64,000 nt of DNA from an uncultured Parabacteroides sp. GTDB taxonomy: Bacteria > Bacteroidota > Bacteroidia > Bacteroidales > Tannerellaceae. Numbering within the stretch: position 1 is the first letter of the stretch; each line of letters starts with the position of its first letter. The notes beneath the pieces were generated by a model. The model searched no databases. It saw nothing but the letters and a program-made list of their open reading frames with translations, and was not told the origin of the DNA. Of the stretch, positions 59,620 to 64,000 are shown piece after piece. The DNA lies in the NCBI GenBank assembly GCA_949296075.1, contig CASFNG010000009.1, positions 186,001-250,000 of the forward strand. Reading direction: 5' to 3'. The position numbers and the translations under genes are program-made.

Positions 59620-61824
59620 TCAGAATAAGCTCCAAGCGACGGTTAGGCCTGCCATCACGATGGCGACCATGCTCATCAGTTTGACCAAGATGTTCAGGCT
59701 CGGGCCTGAGGTGTCCTTGAACGGATCGCCTACCGTATCGCCAACGACAGTCGCCTTGTGCGCTTCGCTTCCCTTGCCACCATGATTCCCCTCCTCGATA
59801 TGTTTCTTCGCGTTGTCCCAGGCACCGCCGGCATTTGCCATGAATACCGCCAGCACGAATCCTGTGCTCAGCCCTCCGATCAGCAGTCCTATCACACCGG
59901 GGACACCGAATATCAATCCGGTCACTACTGGGGCGATGATCGCGAGCACGGACGGCAACACCATCTCGTGTTGCGCCCCTTTCGTGGAGATCTCCACACA
60001 TCGGGCGTAATCCGGCCTCGCCTCACCGGTCAAGATCCCCTGGATCTCCCGGAATTGCCTGCGTACCTCTTCCACCATGTGCCCGGCGGCCCGTCCAACG
60101 GCGTTCATCGTAAGTCCGCAGAACAGGAAAGCCATCATGGATCCGATGAACATTCCCGCCAATACCTTGGGATTCATCAGGGTGACATCGTAATAGATCA
60201 TGAAATCCGAGAAGGAGGCGTTAGCGGTGTCGATCGTCCTTCCGTCGGCGAGGCTCAATACCTGCTCGCCTAAGCGGAGCAGCCCGATCTTGATCTCCTC
60301 CACGTAGGAAGCCAACAACGCCAGTCCGGTCAGCGCCGCCGAGCCGATGGCGAACCCCTTGCCGGTGGCCGCGGTCGTATTCCCTAAAGAATCGAGCGCG
60401 TCAGTCCGCTTGCGCACTTCCGCTCCCAGCTCACACATTTCCGCGTTGCCACCCGCGTTGTCGGCTATCGGGCCGTACGCGTCCGTGGCGAGCGTGATAC
60501 CCAGCGTGGACAGCATCCCCACGGCGGCGATGCCAATTCCATAGAGTCCCATCCCGATATTCGAGAAATCGAACCCGGAGGCGAAGAGGAACGAGCAAAT
60601 GATCCCCACCACGACCGCTATGACCGGGATGGCGGTGGACAGCATCCCCAGCCCCAAGCCGGAGATGATCACCGTGGCAGGGCCGGTCAGCCCGGCTTCC
60701 GAGATCCTCCGGGTCGGCTTGTACGATTGTGAGGTGTAATATTCCGTGGCTTGGCCGATCACGATCCCAACCAACAGGCCGATGATTACCGAGCAGCTGA
60801 TCCAGAACCAGTTGGCCATACCCAGCGAATAGAGGATGCCGAACGTCGCGACGGCGATCAGCGCCGAGCTGAGGTTCGTTCCCGTGGAGAGTGCTTTCAG
60901 CAGCTGCTTGATAGCCGCGTTCTCGTTGGTACGGACGGCGAAGATCCCGAGGATCGACAGCAGGATCCCCACGGCGGCTATCAGCATGGGAGCGATCACC
61001 GCCTTGTATTGCGCCTCAAGGCTTCCGGAGGAGACGAAGGCGGCGGCTCCTAACGCCGCGGTCGCCAAGATGGATCCGCAATACGATTCATACAGGTCGG
61101 CTCCCATCCCTGCCACGTCGCCCACGTTATCGCCTACGTTGTCGGCTATGGTAGCCGGGTTGCGCGGGTCGTCCTCGGGGATACCGGCCTCCACCTTCCC
61201 GACGAGGTCTGCCCCCACGTCGGCCGCTTTCGTGTAGATACCACCGCCTACACGGGCGAAGAGCGCTTGGGTGGAGGCTCCCATCCCGAAGGTCAGCATG
61301 GTGGTGGTGATAAGAGTCAGCTTATGGGTAGGAGCCATGCTGTCCGCGGGGATGCAGGCGTTGAGCAGGAGATACCAGAAAGAGATGTCGAGCAATCCTA
61401 ATCCGACCACGACCAATCCCATGACGGCCCCGCTCCGGAAGGCGATCTGTAACCCCTTGTTCAGTGAGGTGCGGGCGGCATTCGCCGTGCGGGCCGAGGC
61501 GTAGGTGGCGGTCTTCATACCCAAAAAACCGGCGAGTCCCGAGAAGAATCCGCCTGTAAGGAAGGCGATCGGCACCCATTCGTTTTGGAGATGGAAAACA
61601 TAAGCCATGATCGAGAACAGCACGACCAGCACCAAGAATACCGAGGCGACCACCTTGTATTGTTGCTTCAGGTACGACATCGCCCCTTCCCGGACGAAGG
61701 AGGCGATCCTCCGCATCGGTTCGGTTCCTTCGCTTTCTTTCATCATTTGCTTGAAGAAGAACCAGGCAAACCCTAACGCCATGACCGACGCGAACGGGAT
61801 AATCCAGAAAATAGGAGTAACCAT
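59620..61824 (-). CDS. hppA: membrane-bound ion-pumping pyrophosphatase, K+-dependent type
   Basis: Integral membrane pump of 734 residues with about 16 helices that couples pyrophosphate hydrolysis to Na+ and/or H+ export. The ATG at 61824 is chosen; the frame runs upstream, but the membrane-protein sequence begins here. Active-site motifs are [51 protein letters not shown] and [14 protein letters not shown]. The stretch [18 protein letters not shown] has Ala where K+-independent pumps have Lys, placing it with the K+-dependent group, many of which pump sodium. It is divergent from the patatin-like gene. Confidence 0.95.
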   Translation of the reverse strand: MVTPIFWIIPFASVMALGFAWFFFKQMMKESEGTEPMRRIASFVREGAMSYLKQQYKVVASVFLVLVVLFSIMAYVFHLQNEWVPIAFLTGGFFSGLAGFLGMKTATYASARTANAARTSLNKGLQIAFRSGAVMGLVVVGLGLLDISFWYLLLNACIPADSMAPTHKLTLITTTMLTFGMGASTQALFARVGGGIYTKAADVGADLVGKVEAGIPEDDPRNPATIADNVGDNVGDVAGMGADLYESYCGSILATAALGAAAFVSSGSLEAQYKAVIAPMLIAAVGILLSILGIFAVRTNENAAIKQLLKALSTGTNLSSALIAVATFGILYSLGMANWFWISCSVIIGLLVGIVIGQATEYYTSQSYKPTRRISEAGLTGPATVIISGLGLGMLSTAIPVIAVVVGIICSFLFASGFDFSNIGMGLYGIGIAAVGMLSTLGITLATDAYGPIADNAGGNAEMCELGAEVRKRTDALDSLGNTTAATGKGFAIGSAALTGLALLASYVEEIKIGLLRLGEQVLSLADGRTIDTANASFSDFMIYYDVTLMNPKVLAGMFIGSMMAFLFCGLTMNAVGRAAGHMVEEVRRQFREIQGILTGEARPDYARCVEISTKGAQHEMVLPSVLAIIAPVVTGLIFGVPGVIGLLIGGLSTGFVLAVFMANAGGAWDNAKKHIEEGNHGGKGSEAHKATVVGDTVGDPFKDTSGPSLNILVKLMSMVAIVMAGLTVAWSLF

Positions 61825-62004
61825 GAGATATAGATTTAAAGTTAATTTAAGATGCCATGTTACAACGAGATTACTTCTCCGTAAAGGTAGCGAGAATTTT
61901 GAGAAACCTGACCGACTTTTTGTGAAAAGAATGCCCTCTTTTTTGGAAAAAATGGGCATATTTGCCACATGATTTAAGGTGAGGATTGAATAGGGGTACA
62001 AATA

Positions 62005-62880
62005 ATGGCAGAGACGACAAATCAAAAACGCTATAAATTAGGCTTGGCGCTCAGCGGCGGCGGGGCGAAAGGGTTCGCGCATATCGGCGTGTTCCGTATG
62101 TTGGAGGAGTGTGGCTTGAAGCCCGACATCATCGCCGGGACGAGCGTGGGCTCGCTGATGGGGGCTTTGTTCGCCGACGGCTACTCGGCGGCCGAGATCC
62201 GCGAGCTTTTCACCGGGCGGGAGTTTTCCGAGTTCGCCCAGTTACAAATCCCTAAATCGGGCCTGTTCGACAGCCAGCGTTTCCGTTATTTCCTGCGGAG
62301 GCACTTGCGCGCCAAGAATATCGAGGATCTCGCGATCCCTATGGTGATCGTGGCTACCGACCTGGATCATGGAGAGAGCCATGAGTTCCGGAGCGGCCCT
62401 GTCGTCGAGGCGGTGACAGCCTCTTGCAGCATCCCGATCATCTTCAGTCCCGTGGTCATCGATGGCGTGCATTACGTGGACGGCGGCCTGTTCCGCAACT
62501 TCCCCGTCTCGGTGATCCGGGAGGAGTGCGAGCGGGTGATCGGGGTGAATGTCAGTCCGCTGGTGCCGCAAAAATACAAGCAGACCATCTTCCATATCGC
62601 GGAACGCTCCTATCATTATATGTTCCGCGCCAACACGCTGGAGGATCGCGAGATGTGCGACGTGCTGATCGAGGCGGAGGAGTTCGGATTGTACAAGACG
62701 TTCGACTTAGAGAACGTGGACGCGATCAGCGATATTGGCTACATGGCCGCGGCCCGTAGCTTCGAGAAGGTGGTGAACGAGAATAAGTATGAATCATTGG
62801 TGAGGGCGATCACGACAAGGCGAGATGCCTTGATGCCTGGACCGGACGTCAGTCCGGAAGGATCGGCTTCTCATCCGTAA
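62005..62880 (+). CDS. patatin-like phospholipase
   Basis: Cytoplasmic or membrane-peripheral lipid acyl hydrolase of 291 residues, in the RssA/YlbK-type group. The oxyanion loop is SGGGAKG near the N-terminus, the catalytic Ser47 is in GTSVGS, and the catalytic Asp159 is in VDGGLF. No signal peptide is seen. It is 16 bp upstream of the GH13 gene on the same strand, suggesting co-transcription although the functions look unrelated. It is divergent from hppA across 180 bp. The lipid substrate is unknown. Confidence 0.92.
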   Translation: MAETTNQKRYKLGLALSGGGAKGFAHIGVFRMLEECGLKPDIIAGTSVGSLMGALFADGYSAAEIRELFTGREFSEFAQLQIPKSGLFDSQRFRYFLRRHLRAKNIEDLAIPMVIVATDLDHGESHEFRSGPVVEAVTASCSIPIIFSPVVIDGVHYVDGGLFRNFPVSVIREECERVIGVNVSPLVPQKYKQTIFHIAERSYHYMFRANTLEDREMCDVLIEAEEFGLYKTFDLENVDAISDIGYMAAARSFEKVVNENKYESLVRAITTRRDALMPGPDVSPEGSASHP

Positions 62881-62896
62881 AATAATTAGGAGTAAG

Positions 62897-64000
62897 ATGA
62901 GTACGATAGAACGAAAGAACAAGATGGTGATTTACCAAGTGTTCCCGCGATGGTTCGGGAACTCGCGGGCTTCACTCGTGAAAGATGGGAGCTTGGCCGA
63001 GAATGGGGTCGGCAAGTTCTCCGCCTTTACGCCTTTGGCTTTATCGAGAATCAAGGAGTTGGGGGTAACCCATGTTTGGTACACCGGGGTGATCGAGCAT
63101 GCCACGCGGACGGATTATACCGCTTATGGCATCCGAAAGGATCATTCGGCCGTGGTGAAGGGTAAGGCGGGGTCACCTTACGCGATCAAGGATTACTACG
63201 ATATAGATCCGGATCTTGCCGATGTCGTGCAGGATCGGATGGAAGAGTTCGAGGAGTTGGTACGGCGTACCCACGAGGCGGGGATGAAAGTGATCATCGA
63301 CTTCGTGCCTAATCACGTGGCGCGCCAATATTTCTCGGATGCCCGCGAGTCGTTCGTGGAGGATCTGGGACAGACCGATAACGTGTCGGTCGATTTTGAC
63401 GTGAACAACAACTTTTATTATCTGCCGGGCCAGACACTTACCTTGCGTTTTGACCCGCAAAGGGAGGAGGATTTCGCTTATAGCGAGTTTCCCGCTAAGG
63501 TGACCGGCAACGACCATTTCGACGCTTATCCTTCCCAAAGCGATTGGTACGAGACGGTGAAGCTCAACTATGGGGTGGATTATATGCGCGGCGGTGTCCG
63601 CCATTTCGATACGATCCCTAACACATGGGGAAAGATGCTGGACATCCTGATCTTCTGGGCTCGTAAGGGAGTGGATGGCTTCCGTTGCGATATGGCGGAA
63701 ATGGTGCCGGTGGAGTTCTGGAACTGGGTGATTCCTCAGGTGAAAAGGGTGAAAGACGTGATCTTTATCGCCGAGGTCTATAATCCGGATGAATATCGCA
63801 ACTATATCTATACCGGGAATTTCGATTATTTGTATGATAAGGTCGGGCTTTACGATACGTTGCGGGCCGTGATGTGCGACAGGCTTCCCGCTCGTGGCAT
63901 CTCTCGTTGCTGGCAGGCGTTGGAAGGTATCCAGCCATATATGCTCAATTTCTTGGAGAATCATGACGAGCAGCGCATCGCCTCCGATTTCTTCGCGGGA
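62897..64000 (+). CDS. GH13 alpha-amylase family enzyme, 3' end cut by window edge
   Basis: Glycoside hydrolase family 13 enzyme; 368 codons are visible from the ATG at 62897, and the frame is still open at the right edge. It begins with KMVIYQVFPRWFGN, the usual start of the GH13 barrel without a signal peptide, so it should be cytoplasmic. Conserved regions are in order: IIDFVPNHVAR (region I), GVDGFRCDMAEM with the nucleophile Asp (II), IFIAEVY with the acid Glu (III) and NFLENHDEQR with the third carboxylate (IV). A role in turnover of glycogen or imported malto-oligosaccharides is likely. Confidence 0.93.
   Translation, partial: MSTIERKNKMVIYQVFPRWFGNSRASLVKDGSLAENGVGKFSAFTPLALSRIKELGVTHVWYTGVIEHATRTDYTAYGIRKDHSAVVKGKAGSPYAIKDYYDIDPDLADVVQDRMEEFEELVRRTHEAGMKVIIDFVPNHVARQYFSDARESFVEDLGQTDNVSVDFDVNNNFYYLPGQTLTLRFDPQREEDFAYSEFPAKVTGNDHFDAYPSQSDWYETVKLNYGVDYMRGGVRHFDTIPNTWGKMLDILIFWARKGVDGFRCDMAEMVPVEFWNWVIPQVKRVKDVIFIAEVYNPDEYRNYIYTGNFDYLYDKVGLYDTLRAVMCDRLPARGISRCWQALEGIQPYMLNFLENHDEQRIASDFFAG

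Noticed and set aside
61825-62025. 67-residue N-terminal extension of the membrane pyrophosphatase
   Set aside because: It would overlap the divergent patatin-like gene start and precedes the normal first transmembrane helix.
1-64000. Mobile elements, CRISPR arrays, prophage or conjugative genes
   Set aside because: No transposase, integrase, phage or transfer protein, and no spaced repeat array, was seen; the two tRNAs show no flanking attachment repeats.

Overview
The window reads as a chromosomal segment of a gut-type Bacteroidota, most likely a Parabacteroides close to P. distasonis. The grounds are SusC/SusD pairs, a PorE-like type IX secretion protein, type III glutamine synthetase, DUF1573 proteins, an S46 peptidase, and repeated Bacteroidetes-type promoter elements (TANNTTTG near -7, often TTTG near -33) without Shine-Dalgarno sites. 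The genus is inferred from protein recollection, not from a search. I see no insertion sequence, integrase, phage gene, CRISPR array or rRNA.

Layout. 1-5645 (minus): a sugar-use operon running MFS transporter, arabinose/fucose-type isomerase, SusC (cut by the left edge), with a divergent GntR regulator (5836-6606) and a shared 13-bp putative operator. 6664-11909 (minus): a tight five-gene operon of a tetraheme cytochrome fused to a sulfatase-modifying-factor domain, a Tat-exported Gfo/Idh/MocA oxidoreductase, a Tat-exported TIM-barrel isomerase, a degenerate RIC/hemerythrin-like protein and a LuxR-type regulator. This is the best candidate here for an undescribed system. 12122-12426 (minus): tRNA-Trp and tRNA-Pro. 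12577-15197 (minus): two overlapping-family DUF1573 proteins and MeaB. 15309-20903 (minus): a giant alpha-2-macroglobulin-like protein. 20990-22331 (minus): thyA-folA. 22500-33326 (plus): a stripped-down hybrid AraC regulator followed by two tandem SusC/SusD pairs with no glycoside hydrolases; then a lipoprotein aldose epimerase and an unknown lipoprotein.

35660-42718 (minus): PorE-like protein, a small outer-membrane-type protein, a TonB-dependent receptor next to a NikR homologue that lacks the usual nickel ligands, and queA. 43030-46745 (plus): Smr/DUF2027 protein, CYTH protein and a DPP11-like S46 peptidase. 46865-48871 (minus): hemW and a zeta-like kinase with a 55-residue partner. 49161-53424 (plus): an EF-G paralogue missing the catalytic histidine, then an LpxH-like phosphoesterase overlapping a glycosyltransferase. 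53567-56247 (minus): MATE exporter and MetY. 56329-57213 (plus): another Tat-exported TIM-barrel protein. 57309-61824 (minus): type III glutamine synthetase and a membrane pyrophosphatase. 62005-64000 (plus): patatin-like protein and a GH13 enzyme cut by the right edge.

Themes are envelope carbohydrate uptake (three SusC proteins), periplasmic redox/sugar chemistry, and housekeeping metabolism. Several regulators or GTPases have visibly lost family-defining residues (NikR, EF-G2, RIC-like protein, hybrid regulator), which is the most unusual feature of the window. Promoter and terminator calls are by eye.
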